Shown here: piece after piece, positions 26,883 through 35,425 of the stretch
Layout: the number at the start of each line of letters is the position of its first letter
Position numbering within the stretch: the stretch's first letter is position 1
Assembly: GCA_018242565.1 (NCBI GenBank)
Contig: JAFEBR010000982.1
Span: 1 to 54,506, forward strand
Reading direction: 5' to 3'
DNA length: 54,506 nt
DNA from: Planctomycetota bacterium
GTDB lineage: Bacteria; Planctomycetota; Planctomycetia; Planctomycetales; Planctomycetaceae
Notes under the pieces: generated by a model
What the model saw: the letters and a program-made list of their open reading frames with translations, nothing else
Told to the model about the DNA's origin: nothing
The model's database searches: none
Program-made: the position numbers and the translations under genes

Positions 26883-27527
26883 TTACAGCTCGCCCCGCCG
26901 TTCGAGCTGTTTGTAGCGCACGAGCGAAAACCCGACGGTTCCCAGCGAGCAGATCAGGATGAGCGCAATGGGGATCCAGATCGTTAATCCCAGGAGGGTC
27001 GCCACCAACCCGAGCACTCCCGTCGCCACAAACAGCCGGGCGCCCAGGCGATGCGTTTCGGTCCAGACACGCTCACTGGCCAATGTCCAGGGAGTCCGCA
27101 CCCCCACGAAGAAATTCCGCTGCACCTTGCCCAGCACATTCCCCAGCAGCATGAAGAACACCATCATCGCCGACATGATGAGCTTGTTGAACGCGACCTG
27201 AATGTTCAGCGCCGGCAGCAGCGTCAGGATGTGGATGAATCCCATGAACACCAGGATTAGCGCGACGATGAACGCGTAAGTGCCCCGAAACGTATCGACC
27301 TCGAACTGCTTGGGGGAGAGCCACGGAATCACACTCAACAGCCCCAGCAGGCCGAACATCACGCCGGGCATCACAAACGACATCGGCTTGGAACCCCAGC
27401 CGTCGATTTCGCCAGCGGCGTTCCAGTGCGTCGGAATACGTTCCGGCAACGACGGATAAATCGCCACGGTCACCAGCAAGGTGATCACCGGCAGCGAACA
27501 AGCCAGTATCCAATGAAAGCGGTTCAT
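26883..27527 (-). CDS. SdpI-family membrane protein (DUF1648)
   Basis: The 214-residue protein has about six transmembrane segments. After helix 1 comes the DUF1648 signature LPERIPTHWNAAGEIDGWGSK split around residues 28-48, and later the SdpI-type motif FFVGVRTPWTLASERVW with THRLGAR. In Bacillus subtilis SdpI confers immunity to the SdpC toxin and sequesters the repressor SdpR. Here no toxin gene is seen, so the name describes family only. The ATG at 27527 follows AAGGGAG and overlaps the ArsR-type gene stop by 4 bases, giving a repressor-membrane protein operon as in sdpRI. Confidence 0.88.
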   Translation of the reverse strand: MNRFHWILACSLPVITLLVTVAIYPSLPERIPTHWNAAGEIDGWGSKPMSFVMPGVMFGLLGLLSVIPWLSPKQFEVDTFRGTYAFIVALILVFMGFIHILTLLPALNIQVAFNKLIMSAMMVFFMLLGNVLGKVQRNFFVGVRTPWTLASERVWTETHRLGARLFVATGVLGLVATLLGLTIWIPIALILICSLGTVGFSLVRYKQLERRGEL

Positions 27528-27814
27528 CGAGAGTCTCCCTTGGCAGCCGGTGGCGGTCCAAACAGATCCCACATCCACGTCAGGATGTCTTGCGCCACGG
27601 TCGTATTCAGCGAATACACAATCTTCTGTCCGTCACGTCGACTGCGGATCAGGTCGGCTTCTTTCAACACGGCGAAATGATGCGACACGGATGGCTTGGC
27701 CATATCGAACCGTTCCGCCAGCTCCCCGGCCGTCTGCTCGCCAATTGTCAACTGTCGCAGAATCTCGCGACGCGTCGGATCGGCCAGAGCCTTGAAAACG
27801 AGGTTGTACGACAT
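27524..27814 (-). CDS. ArsR/SdpR-family repressor
   Basis: The 96-residue winged-helix protein has FKALADPTRREILRQL, a recognition helix in MAKPSVSHHFAVLKEADLI and a wing RRDGQKIVYSL. No Cys or His cluster for metal sensing is visible, which agrees with an SdpR-like autorepressor rather than a metal sensor. The ATG at 27814 starts the conserved N-terminus. It is the first gene of the pair with the SdpI-like gene, behind a near-consensus promoter that carries a perfect palindrome. Confidence 0.9.
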   Translation of the reverse strand: MSYNLVFKALADPTRREILRQLTIGEQTAGELAERFDMAKPSVSHHFAVLKEADLIRSRRDGQKIVYSLNTTVAQDILTWMWDLFGPPPAAKGDSR

Positions 27815-27874
27815 CACTCCACCCAGCCGATCACGGCCACCACACACCAGGTCGCACCGAGCAGGACCAGTTAT

Positions 27875-27890
27875 TTAGACATCTGTCTAA
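27875..27890 (-). promoter_or_regulatory. Operator palindrome of the ArsR/SdpI operon
   Basis: The site on the plus strand reads TTAGACATCTGTCTAA: perfect 7-bp arms with a 2-bp centre. It lies over the expected transcription start of the operon, immediately downstream of its -10 box, so binding there should repress. Binding by the ArsR-type protein is inferred. Confidence 0.8.
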
Positions 27891-27891
27891 C

Positions 27892-27919
27892 ATTATCGCC
27901 GCGAAGGCCGTGTTGTCAA
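27892..27919 (-). promoter_or_regulatory. Sigma-70-type promoter of the ArsR/SdpI operon
   Basis: On the minus strand TTGACA (complement of 27914-27919) and GATAAT (complement of 27892-27897) are separated by 16 bases, a near-consensus promoter. Confidence 0.8.
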
Positions 27920-27963
27920 GCACCGGTAGACCGGCGCTGCCTCCTGCGGCGTTGCTGACCGTT

Positions 27964-28467
27964 TTACTGGTCGGCGGTGAAGAGCACAAAACGCTCTTCC
28001 TGGGCGGCACGCAGCCAGAACTCACGCACGTGCTGAAACCAGTGCCAGGTGTAGCCGCAATCTTCTTCGGACAGTTCCATGCCATACTCGTCGGGATCGA
28101 TGGCAAAGTACCGGGACCGCAGGTCGGCTTCACTGATGCCCGGCAGCACGGCGGCGACATCGCGCACCTGGTCCGGCGTTTTCAGGACCATGATGAAATC
28201 CGATTCCGTGCAGAGGAGTTCACCCCCCAGGATCACATGGTTAAGCGGGTACTCGCCTCCATCCCAGCTTAAATGCCCGTCGGAGAGGGCGCGGTGCATG
28301 GCATCCCACGCCTTATCACTCTCGGCCAGGCGGTCAGGATGCTTCTCAAAATACTCTTCTTCCAGCGTTTCGTGCAGATAATCGACCCGGTCCGCCTCGT
28401 CGTCGAATCCGCGGAGCGTTTCGACCTCCTCAGCCGACAACGAAAAGTGTAAACCCAGGCAACCCAT
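27964..28467 (-). CDS. DUF1877-family protein
   Basis: The 167-residue protein starts MGCLGLHFSLS and has DKAWDAMHRALSDG, NHVILGGELL, VLKTPDQVRDVA and YFAIDPDEYG, the typical order of DUF1877 (YfbM-like) proteins, whose function is unknown. The ATG at 28467 has AGGAG 8 bases upstream. The final residues are the aromatic-rich HWFQHVREFWLRAAQ segment. Confidence 0.85.
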   Translation of the reverse strand: MGCLGLHFSLSAEEVETLRGFDDEADRVDYLHETLEEEYFEKHPDRLAESDKAWDAMHRALSDGHLSWDGGEYPLNHVILGGELLCTESDFIMVLKTPDQVRDVAAVLPGISEADLRSRYFAIDPDEYGMELSEEDCGYTWHWFQHVREFWLRAAQEERFVLFTADQ

Positions 28468-28749
28468 ACGCTGTCTCCTGCATTCAAATTGGCGGACGCG
28501 TGACATGTTCCGGGGCCCATACCGAAACGTGAGCCATAACCCACCCAGAAAATATCGCCCCACGTCGTGCGGATACAACCCCACCGGGCACAATCTGGGG
28601 CAGGCCATCAGGTCTTATATTCGGTTCCCCACGGGGCGTTACCCGAGGAGACGTCGCCTGACCAAAAACGAACGTGGCGCCCACGCAAGTCGCCTCACAA
28701 TCACCGGCCTGGAATACAACAAGGCCGCGACAACTGCCGCGGTGTTCGC

Positions 28750-30006
28750 CTAGAATCGGTCAGGCGAAAACGGCGTCGCGTCGATGCAAGTCTGTTCGCC
28801 ATTGAGCATCTCGGCGATCAACCGGCCCGTGGCAGGGGCCAGGCTCATGCCCAGCATGTTATGGCCGGTGGCGAGGTAGGCATTCGGCAAATGACGCAGC
28901 GGACCGATGATCGGCAAGCTGTCCCAGGTCATGGGACGCCACCCATACCATTTTTCCTCGGCAGCCCCGTCCACCGACGCCACCAGGTACGAACGAGCCG
29001 AGTCTCGCAATTGTTGAATGCGTGTCTCGGGAATCGACTGGTCATACCCCACGAACTCCATCATCGACCCCAACCGCAGTCCCTCAGCAAAAGGCGAAAC
29101 TCCGACCTTCCGCTCGGGAAACAGCATCGGGTAACTCGGACTGTTCTCGGGACGTGCCATCGTCACCGAATACCCCTTCCCCGGCTGAATAGGAATGCGG
29201 CATCCCAGTTGTTGAGACCACTGCGCACTCCAGGCCCCCATGGCGAACACGTAGCGGCCCGCCGAGAGTTCGCCCCGAGACGTCTGCAAGGCCACCAGTT
29301 GCCCCGCTTCGACTCGCACTCCCCGCAGTGCACAATTCTCGATGAATTCCACACCACCAGCGCGCAATTGCCGGACCCATTCGGCATTGAGCAGGTCCGG
29401 ACGGACTGACGCATCCCCCGGATAATGAAACGCTCCGTACAACCCGTCCTGCAGGCCAGGTTCGAATTCTCGCAATTCCGATCCAGGAATGCGGCGAGCG
29501 GCGACTCCAAAATGCTCGGTCAGCATCTGATCGTTTTGCGCAAATTCCTCAAAGGCATGTTCCGTCCGAAAGACGTACAACAGGCCCTTTTCTTCCCACT
29601 CACAGGCCAACGGCGTGCGGGCCAGAATCTGACGGTACTCAGCGATCGAGGCATCGAGGATCGCCTGCAGGTGCTTCCCGGCCCATAACACCTGCTGATG
29701 AGTGCACCGCCGGGCAAACTGCCAGAACCAGTGCAACACCGCCGGGTTCAGCGTGGGCTTCACTCGAAAGGGAGATTGCGGATTAAACAGCGACTTCAGT
29801 GCCACCCGAGTGGCCCCTGGTTCTGTCAGCGGCGGGATATGACTGGGGCAAATGTAACCACAATTCGCATGGGAACACGCGCCCGCCAGGGTCCCCTGAT
29901 CAATGACCGTGACCTTCCAGCCCGACTGCGACAAGTAATGCGCACAGGCAATTCCGATAATCCCGCCACCCACGACGATTGCCGACTGATTTGCCGTCGC
30001 ATTCAT
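28750..30006 (-). CDS. FAD-dependent D-amino acid dehydrogenase, probably D-hydroxyproline dehydrogenase
   Basis: The 418-residue DAO/DadA-type flavoprotein has the N-terminal FAD-binding IVVGGGIIGIACAHYL (10-25) with VTVIDQG. It continues with GKGYSVTM, EKWYGWRPMTWDSLPIIG and a C-terminal ATGHNMLGMSLAPATG. In hydroxyproline catabolism such an enzyme oxidises cis-4-hydroxy-D-proline to pyrroline-4-hydroxy-2-carboxylate. That role is inferred from the two upstream genes, an epimerase and a DapA-type lyase on the same strand; general D-amino acid oxidation is the alternative. A 208-base gap separates it from the epimerase gene. The ATG at 30006 is preceded by AGGTG. Confidence 0.82.
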   Translation of the reverse strand: MNATANQSAIVVGGGIIGIACAHYLSQSGWKVTVIDQGTLAGACSHANCGYICPSHIPPLTEPGATRVALKSLFNPQSPFRVKPTLNPAVLHWFWQFARRCTHQQVLWAGKHLQAILDASIAEYRQILARTPLACEWEEKGLLYVFRTEHAFEEFAQNDQMLTEHFGVAARRIPGSELREFEPGLQDGLYGAFHYPGDASVRPDLLNAEWVRQLRAGGVEFIENCALRGVRVEAGQLVALQTSRGELSAGRYVFAMGAWSAQWSQQLGCRIPIQPGKGYSVTMARPENSPSYPMLFPERKVGVSPFAEGLRLGSMMEFVGYDQSIPETRIQQLRDSARSYLVASVDGAAEEKWYGWRPMTWDSLPIIGPLRHLPNAYLATGHNMLGMSLAPATGRLIAEMLNGEQTCIDATPFSPDRF

Positions 30007-30214
30007 AATCACCTGCTCTCTTCCTGCACCTGTCACCGCATCGCCGGTTTCCGGAGCGACTGCCGTGCGACGCCTGCGAGCGATCGCCAAACCGCCATCG
30101 CGAGTTCAACCGGTGCTGCCCGTTGAACCCGCCCCCTGTCCTGCGCACCCGGCGTTGCGTGCCGCGATCACAACTCGTGCACATCGCGACTACAGAACCA
30201 CCGGGGGCCGGAGC

Positions 30215-31168
30215 TTACCCGGGTACGATTCCATTGCGAAATGGATCGTTGTCCTGCCGCAGCAGCCAGCCTTCCGTACAGACGTAGGCGGCCCCCTCAA
30301 TTCGAGGAATCACCTTCCCGGACGGATCGAGCCGATACGAGGCGGTAAACCGACTGCCAATTACGCTTTCCTGCACCCAGATTTCACCCGGCTTCAATTT
30401 GCCATCCGCCGCCAGGCAGGCGACCTTGGCACTGGTGCCCGTCCCACAGGGAGATCGGTCATACGCTCCGCCGGGGCAGTACACGAAATTCCGACTCTGG
30501 GCATCCGCGGTCTGGGCCGGGCCGAAGAACTCGACATGGTCGATCTCGGCTCCCTCGGTTCCGGTCACCCCCTGATCCCACAGCGCCCGCCGGACCTTGT
30601 CTGCCGCCTCGGTGAGCTCTTTGACGTTCACCAGCCCCAGGGGAAACGGCGAACTCTCGATCAGGAAGAACCAGTTGCCTCCCCAGGCGACATCACCCAC
30701 CACCCGACCCAACCCCTCGACCGTGATTTCCACTCGCTGTCGCAGGCGGTAACTGGCCACGTTTTCGATCGCGACCAGGTTTGGGCCCAACACATCGACC
30801 TGCACCACCCCCACCGGCGTATCGAACGCATGTCGCCCCAAGCCAATTCGTCCGAGGTGGTGCAAGGTCACCGCCAGGCCAATCGCTCCGTGGCCGCACA
30901 TACCCAGGTAGCCGGTGTTGTTGATGAAAATCACGCCCGCGGCACAACCGGGCTCATGCGGTTCACACAGCACCGCCCCCACCACCGCATCCGATCCTCG
31001 CGGTTCGAGGATGACACTCTGCCGAAACCAGTCTTGTGCGCGGAGACGCGCCAGCCGATCGCGAATGGGTCCGGCCCCCAGATCGGGAGCGCCTGCCACA
31101 ATCACCCGCGTGGGCTCGCCGGCCGTATGAGAATCGATGAATTGGATCCGCTCGGTTGTCTGGCTCAT
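30215..31168 (-). CDS. Proline racemase family: 4-hydroxyproline 2-epimerase
   Basis: The 317-residue protein has both catalytic cysteines of the family: Cys91 in MCGHGAIG and Cys241 in DRSPCGTGTSA. IDSHTAGEPTRV lies near the N-terminus. Having two Cys separates it from the Thr/Cys dehydratases, so it should interconvert trans-4-hydroxy-L-proline and cis-4-hydroxy-D-proline; proline racemase activity cannot be excluded. The ATG at 31168 overlaps the stop of the DapA-like gene (ATGA), which supports one operon. The protein is cytoplasmic. Confidence 0.88.
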   Translation of the reverse strand: MSQTTERIQFIDSHTAGEPTRVIVAGAPDLGAGPIRDRLARLRAQDWFRQSVILEPRGSDAVVGAVLCEPHEPGCAAGVIFINNTGYLGMCGHGAIGLAVTLHHLGRIGLGRHAFDTPVGVVQVDVLGPNLVAIENVASYRLRQRVEITVEGLGRVVGDVAWGGNWFFLIESSPFPLGLVNVKELTEAADKVRRALWDQGVTGTEGAEIDHVEFFGPAQTADAQSRNFVYCPGGAYDRSPCGTGTSAKVACLAADGKLKPGEIWVQESVIGSRFTASYRLDPSGKVIPRIEGAAYVCTEGWLLRQDNDPFRNGIVPG

Positions 31169-32100
31169 CCCGTTTTCCCCGGCCAATTTTTCCACCAGGT
31201 GCGAAACTGCTTCCACTGCTGTTCCAGATACGCCAGTTGCGACGTGCTCAGACGGTCGGTGCTGTTGAAATGGTGCTGGTATTCCGGATTCCCCTCGAGC
31301 ACCATCAGGTGTTTGTAATACAGCACCAGGTCGGCCCCTTCGTCATACGACGACAGAACGGCCAGCGCGTCGTCGAGTTCTTCGGCCAGACGCCGGGCCG
31401 TGGCATCCCCCGCCGCCGCTCGCCGACACAGTTCAAGCAGTCGCAGCACTTCGCGCGGCAAGGCGTTACCGACACCAGTGATCGCCCCGACTGCACCGCA
31501 GCGCACGATGCCATGAAAGACCTGGGTATCGACACCGACCATCAGTGAGAGTTCCGGGTGCCCCGTCGTGATGTGCTCGGCCGCGTAAGTCAGTGACGCA
31601 GCGCCGCCAAACTCTTTGAACCCGACCAGATTCGGGAACTCGGCACGCAGATCGAAAAACAGATCGGCCTTGGTCTCGAAGCCGTAATACGGACTGTTGT
31701 AAATCACAGCGGGCAGACCATTGGCGGCCCGCAGAATGCCGGCGAAGTGATGCCGTTGTGCCGCGCGAGACGTTCCGCGTGACAGCACGCGGGGGATGAC
31801 CATCAACCCGGCCGCCCCGACGTGGCGGGCATGGGCCGCGTGTTCCGCCGCCAGACGAGGATTCTGGGCCCCGGTCCCCACGATGACCGGCACACCCGCC
31901 TCGACCAGGCGTCGCACCCCTTCTTGTCGCTGCGCATCGGTCAACAGGGGCCAATCCCCCATCGAACCGCAATAGACTACCCCGCGCATCCCGATCGCGA
32001 CCAGTTCTTTGGCCTTGGCGACGAGCGCATCGAAAATCGGTTCCCCTGCCGGACTGCAGGGAGTCATCAAAGCCGGAACGCAGCCTTCAAAAATGTTCAT
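31165..32100 (-). CDS. DapA-superfamily lyase, probable 1-pyrroline-4-hydroxy-2-carboxylate deaminase
   Basis: The 311-residue aldolase-fold protein has the Schiff-base Lys162 (VGFKEFGG), Tyr134 in VIYNSPYYG and YCGSMGDWPLL near 43-53. The GSMGDW segment differs from the GTTGE of dihydrodipicolinate synthase, so lysine synthesis is unlikely. Beside a hydroxyproline epimerase, the fitting reaction is deamination of pyrroline-4-hydroxy-2-carboxylate to alpha-ketoglutarate semialdehyde. It is the first gene of the operon. Start ATG 32100. Confidence 0.83.
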   Translation of the reverse strand: MNIFEGCVPALMTPCSPAGEPIFDALVAKAKELVAIGMRGVVYCGSMGDWPLLTDAQRQEGVRRLVEAGVPVIVGTGAQNPRLAAEHAAHARHVGAAGLMVIPRVLSRGTSRAAQRHHFAGILRAANGLPAVIYNSPYYGFETKADLFFDLRAEFPNLVGFKEFGGAASLTYAAEHITTGHPELSLMVGVDTQVFHGIVRCGAVGAITGVGNALPREVLRLLELCRRAAAGDATARRLAEELDDALAVLSSYDEGADLVLYYKHLMVLEGNPEYQHHFNSTDRLSTSQLAYLEQQWKQFRTWWKNWPGKTG

Positions 32101-32150
32101 TGTGATCCCACCAGAACTGTGCCGGAAATAGTGCCATCCGCGAGTCTCCC

Positions 32151-32179
32151 AGTGTACTCCGAGAGCACAGAGTTGTCTT
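32151..32179 (-). promoter_or_regulatory. Possible promoter of the hydroxyproline operon
   Basis: On the minus strand AAGACA (complement of 32174-32179) and TACACT (complement of 32151-32156) lie 17 bases apart. An activator-dependent weak promoter would fit the divergent AraC-type gene. Confidence 0.35.
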
Positions 32180-32188
32180 GCCCGCTCG

Positions 32189-32217
32189 TTGACAAGAAAC
32201 TTGAAAATGCGCATAGT
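32189..32217 (+). promoter_or_regulatory. Promoter of the PAS-AraC regulator gene
   Basis: TTGACA (32189-32194) and CATAGT (32212-32217) are separated by 17 bases. The leader would be only about 12 bases and contains AGGGAGG. Confidence 0.5.
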
Positions 32218-32235
32218 CCCCGCCAGGGAGGTCAC

Positions 32236-32970
32236 ATGCTTGCCGAGTTTCTCAGCCAGATCGTCCCGCCTTTAACCGGCGAGGAATTGTTCGACCATCT
32301 GGCCGATGTCGTGTACTTCATCAAAGATGCCCAGGGAGCGTACCTGGTTGTCAATCAGACGCTGGTCACACGCTGCGGAGTCGCCGACAAGCAGGCACTG
32401 CTGGGCCGCACGCCCGTGGAAGTCCTTCGCCCCCCGCTGGGACAGCAGTTCGCCGAGCAGGACCAGCACGTGCTCCGCACCGGGACTCCCCTGATCGGGC
32501 AACTCGAACTGCACATCCACCCCACGGGTCATGTTGGCTGGTGCCTGACGACAAAACTCCCGCTGCGCAATCGGCACAAACGCGTCATCGGACTGGTGGG
32601 AGTTTCGCAGGATCTGCGATTACCCGACGTCCAGACGGCGGAATACCGGCAGGTCGCCGCGGCGATCGAATTCGCCGAGAAACAAATCGACGCCCCACCA
32701 TCCGTCAGCCAGCTCGCCTCTCTGGCCCGCATGTCGCGCTATCAACTCGACCGCCGCATGCGTCTGATCTTCGGCCTCACCACCGGCCAATGGCTGGTCA
32801 AGATCCGGCTCGATGCCGCACAGCGGTTGCTGCGGGACACCGATTTGTCGATTGCCGCCATCGCCCAGGAAGCCGGGTACGGCGATCAGAGCGCCTTCAC
32901 CCGGCAGTTCCGTCAGGCTACCGGCCTGCCCCCGGGAGAATACCGTACCGCCCATCGAAGGACGCCGTGA
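32236..32970 (+). CDS. AraC-family regulator with N-terminal PAS domain
   Basis: The 244-residue protein has a PAS-like domain (about 10-125; DVVYFIKDAQGAYLVVN and a VIGLVGVSQDL end) and an AraC double helix-turn-helix (about 145-240). SVSQLASLARMSRYQLDRR marks the first helix pair and IAAIAQEAGYGDQSAFTRQF the second. It is transcribed divergently from the hydroxyproline operon, with 135 bases between the starts, and is probably its activator. The ligand may be bound in the PAS domain. AGGGAGG lies 5 bases before the ATG; the longer frame reading back into the lyase gene is rejected. Confidence 0.9.
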   Translation: MLAEFLSQIVPPLTGEELFDHLADVVYFIKDAQGAYLVVNQTLVTRCGVADKQALLGRTPVEVLRPPLGQQFAEQDQHVLRTGTPLIGQLELHIHPTGHVGWCLTTKLPLRNRHKRVIGLVGVSQDLRLPDVQTAEYRQVAAAIEFAEKQIDAPPSVSQLASLARMSRYQLDRRMRLIFGLTTGQWLVKIRLDAAQRLLRDTDLSIAAIAQEAGYGDQSAFTRQFRQATGLPPGEYRTAHRRTP

Positions 32971-33090
32971 TCTGACCGTTCGCCCAACGCAACCAGATTC
33001 AACGGAACCGTTCCGGGCGAGCCAGTAGGCAGCTCAAATCCCAAATGCCCGGCACGGTGTCGCGCAGACGCGCGTGCAAAGGCCAGCGTC

Positions 33091-34098
33091 TCAGCCAGTC
33101 TGTTGACCTGCATGCCATTCGAGCACCCGCAGGGCTTTCAGGGTCAACCAACGACTGGGTTCGCCAACCGCGGCTTCGATCGGTACAGGCATCTCCCCGT
33201 TGTATTCAATTTCGACTCGCCAGCGTCCCTGCGGATCGCGTTTCGAGGAGAGCAAACGGACCGCCTCGTCGACACGCTCGTCAGGCGGGACACCGGCGCG
33301 CCGCAGATAATCGAGACCACGCAGCAGGTCATAATGCCACCACGTGGGAAACGCCAGACGTGTCCACGCCGGATGGCCGGCCAGACCGGCTGGACCGAAC
33401 TTGCGGTCGTATTCGATCAACTGCCCCGTCGAGCGCCGACGAAACAGCCGCCGCTCGAGCAAATAGTCCTCGCCGCGCTGCCGGGCCTGTGTCACCGCAG
33501 AGTTGTTCCCCAACCTCTGCTCATATTCCAGCAACGCCTCCAGCACACAGATCGTGGTATTGAACGATGACCGTGTCGAGCCGCGGTCGGCTTCGCAATT
33601 CCAGCCCCCATCAGGCAATTGTTCGGCCAATAACCGATCCACCAGACGGCACACGTCCACACCGAAATAGGCTCCTGAGGCGGCGACCTGTCCGTTGATG
33701 CAGGGCTCGACTTCTCCGGTGAAGAAGGCCCGCCCTTCGAAAACCGGATCTCCCTGCCAGGTCACCTGCTGGTGGACTTTGTGCACGGCCCGCCGCGCCG
33801 CATCACAATCCGGGTCGAGCCCCAACTCCCGCAGCAGACTCAGCACATGCATGGTCGAGTTCCAGCCATGATTCCAGGCCACGCCGCCCCATGTGCCATC
33901 CGCCTGTTGCAGCGCCAGCAGTTGTGAGCCCCACCCGGTCGGAGCCATGCGGGCCCGCTCGGCATGCACCTCGGCCGGACTCGCGCGTACTAGATCGCGC
34001 AGCACTTGCCAGCGAATTCCCGGATCGGAATCGAGCAGCCAGTCGATCAGAGCATGCGAAACCAAAGGAGCATCGGTCAGGAATTGATCACGGGACAT
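33091..34098 (-). CDS. Terpenoid-cyclase/prenyltransferase-fold protein
   Basis: The 335-residue protein has repeated alpha-barrel motifs of the squalene-cyclase/protein-prenyltransferase superfamily: LQQADGTWGG, LPDGGWNCEADRGSTRSSF, WWHYDLLRGLDYL and KRDPQGRW. It lacks a clear DxDD or other cyclase catalytic motif, so a role in sterol/hopanoid synthesis is not supported. Related stand-alone proteins are uncharacterised. There is no signal peptide. It is convergent with the AraC gene. Start at ATG 34098; the ribosome binding site is modest. Confidence 0.75.
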   Translation of the reverse strand: MSRDQFLTDAPLVSHALIDWLLDSDPGIRWQVLRDLVRASPAEVHAERARMAPTGWGSQLLALQQADGTWGGVAWNHGWNSTMHVLSLLRELGLDPDCDAARRAVHKVHQQVTWQGDPVFEGRAFFTGEVEPCINGQVAASGAYFGVDVCRLVDRLLAEQLPDGGWNCEADRGSTRSSFNTTICVLEALLEYEQRLGNNSAVTQARQRGEDYLLERRLFRRRSTGQLIEYDRKFGPAGLAGHPAWTRLAFPTWWHYDLLRGLDYLRRAGVPPDERVDEAVRLLSSKRDPQGRWRVEIEYNGEMPVPIEAAVGEPSRWLTLKALRVLEWHAGQQTG

Positions 34099-34259
34099 AG
34101 GCAGGCCTGGACGGGTTTGATCTCTGAGTTATGGAACGAATTGTCCGCCAACAGGTGCTCTGTCGAACACGCTGCGGCGAAGTCGCGGGGAGTATTCAGT
34201 ACACCTTTTGCAGAATCGCTCATACGTCCCCTGCCAGCCAGAACCACGCCGACAGAGGC

Positions 34260-34682
34260 TCACAGCTTCTGCCGCAGGATTATTAACATGGCGAGTTCCA
34301 GCACGGGGCAAACGATCGCCCCCACCAACCACCAGACGGTCCCCTGGAACCGCCAGGTGTTCCAGGCGGCATAGACCGCCACCAGGTCACCGATGAGGGC
34401 CGCCAGTCCCAGGCACAGGCTGATCCCGACGACGATCATTCCCCGCGAATCGCCCCCCGATCCGAAACTGAAGTTGGCAAAATAAACCGCGATCCCGAGA
34501 ACCCCCAATCCGATCGCGAGAGCCGTCAATCCCCGGCAGATAAAAAAGGTCCACTTGGTCCGCCGTCGCCAGTCTCTCTGGGTCGCGCGGTCGTCTTTCC
34601 TCTCGGGCGATTCCACGGGCATTTCGGAAACCATGTTCAAAAGTGTTTGGCGGAAAAACTCACCAAGTGCCAGCCCGATCAT
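34260..34682 (-). CDS. Small membrane protein, function unknown
   Basis: The frame encodes up to 140 residues with about three transmembrane helices (FICRGLTALAIGLGVLGIAVY, GMIVVGISLCLGLAALIGDLV, GTVWWLVGAIVCPVLELAMLI, each broken by short polar turns). A charged N-terminal region precedes them. Starts at 34682, 34634 and 34622 are all possible and none has a convincing Shine-Dalgarno, so the N-terminus is open. I do not recognise the family. The neighbouring upstream gene encodes another small four-helix protein, perhaps in one transcript. Confidence 0.55.
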   Translation of the reverse strand: MIGLALGEFFRQTLLNMVSEMPVESPERKDDRATQRDWRRRTKWTFFICRGLTALAIGLGVLGIAVYFANFSFGSGGDSRGMIVVGISLCLGLAALIGDLVAVYAAWNTWRFQGTVWWLVGAIVCPVLELAMLIILRQKL

Positions 34683-34755
34683 AAGACAATCGCCGGCGGA
34701 CGGTCGACCATCCGGCAGAGCAACAGGGGGTGCCTGCCAGTTCCACCGCTCGGAA

Positions 34756-35130
34756 TTAGGTTTTAACGACGATCGCCGTCAGCAATAGCAGGCCGATTAA
34801 CGAATAACCCAGGGCATGATGATTCCCGGACCCGATCAACAGCATGATCCCCGTCGCCACGAGTGCGCCCCCCTGGATCAGCAACGCCACGCGGGAAACA
34901 GGCAGCCCCTGCCAGGAGCGCACCGCCTCAACCAGAATCGTGGCACTCAAAACGGCGAGCGCGACACCCCCTAATTGCAACGATGAGTTGATCGCTCCGA
35001 CCAGTCGCGGCCGGACAGAAATCTCGACCAGATCCTCGATGAGGTGCGGCGACAACTGCAAAGCGTACATCCACGTCGCCCACCCCAGAATCAACCCGGC
35101 CACAAACAGGATCAGCGATTGACTCTTCAT
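34756..35130 (-). CDS. Small four-helix membrane protein, function unknown
   Basis: The 124-residue protein has four predicted transmembrane segments: the first begins at SLILFVAGLILGW, and the last ends IGLLLLTAIVVKT. A loop holds HLIEDLVEISVRPRLV. The ATG at 35130 follows GGAG by 7 bases. The family is not recognised. It is upstream of, and 73 bases from, the other small membrane protein on the same strand. Confidence 0.6.
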   Translation of the reverse strand: MKSQSLILFVAGLILGWATWMYALQLSPHLIEDLVEISVRPRLVGAINSSLQLGGVALAVLSATILVEAVRSWQGLPVSRVALLIQGGALVATGIMLLIGSGNHHALGYSLIGLLLLTAIVVKT

Positions 35131-35425
35131 GAGTGACTCCGACTCTGCCGCCGTCCAGTTGCCCGGGGTCACAGCGGCGTTCGATGTTCATGATAGGGTT
35201 CTCTGCCGACAAGCCTCCACGGGCAAATCAGAGTCCTCGGGGCGAGATCAACCCGCCTAAGCGAGAGACCTGCCACCGAGCGAGCAGTTTTACAGGCCAT
35301 CGCGCGAGCGAGTCAACGACCGATAAATTCTCGGGACGCCCCGGGCCTCGACGGCGGCCCCTCAGCACGCCTGCTGGTGACGGGAGTTTGCCTGCCGGGA
35401 AGCCCGACATCCGTGGCCGAGTGGG

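Noticed and set aside
31822-32235. N-terminal extension of the AraC-type regulator
   Set aside because: It reads antisense to the lyase gene, has no domain, and the ATG at 32236 has an excellent ribosome binding site.
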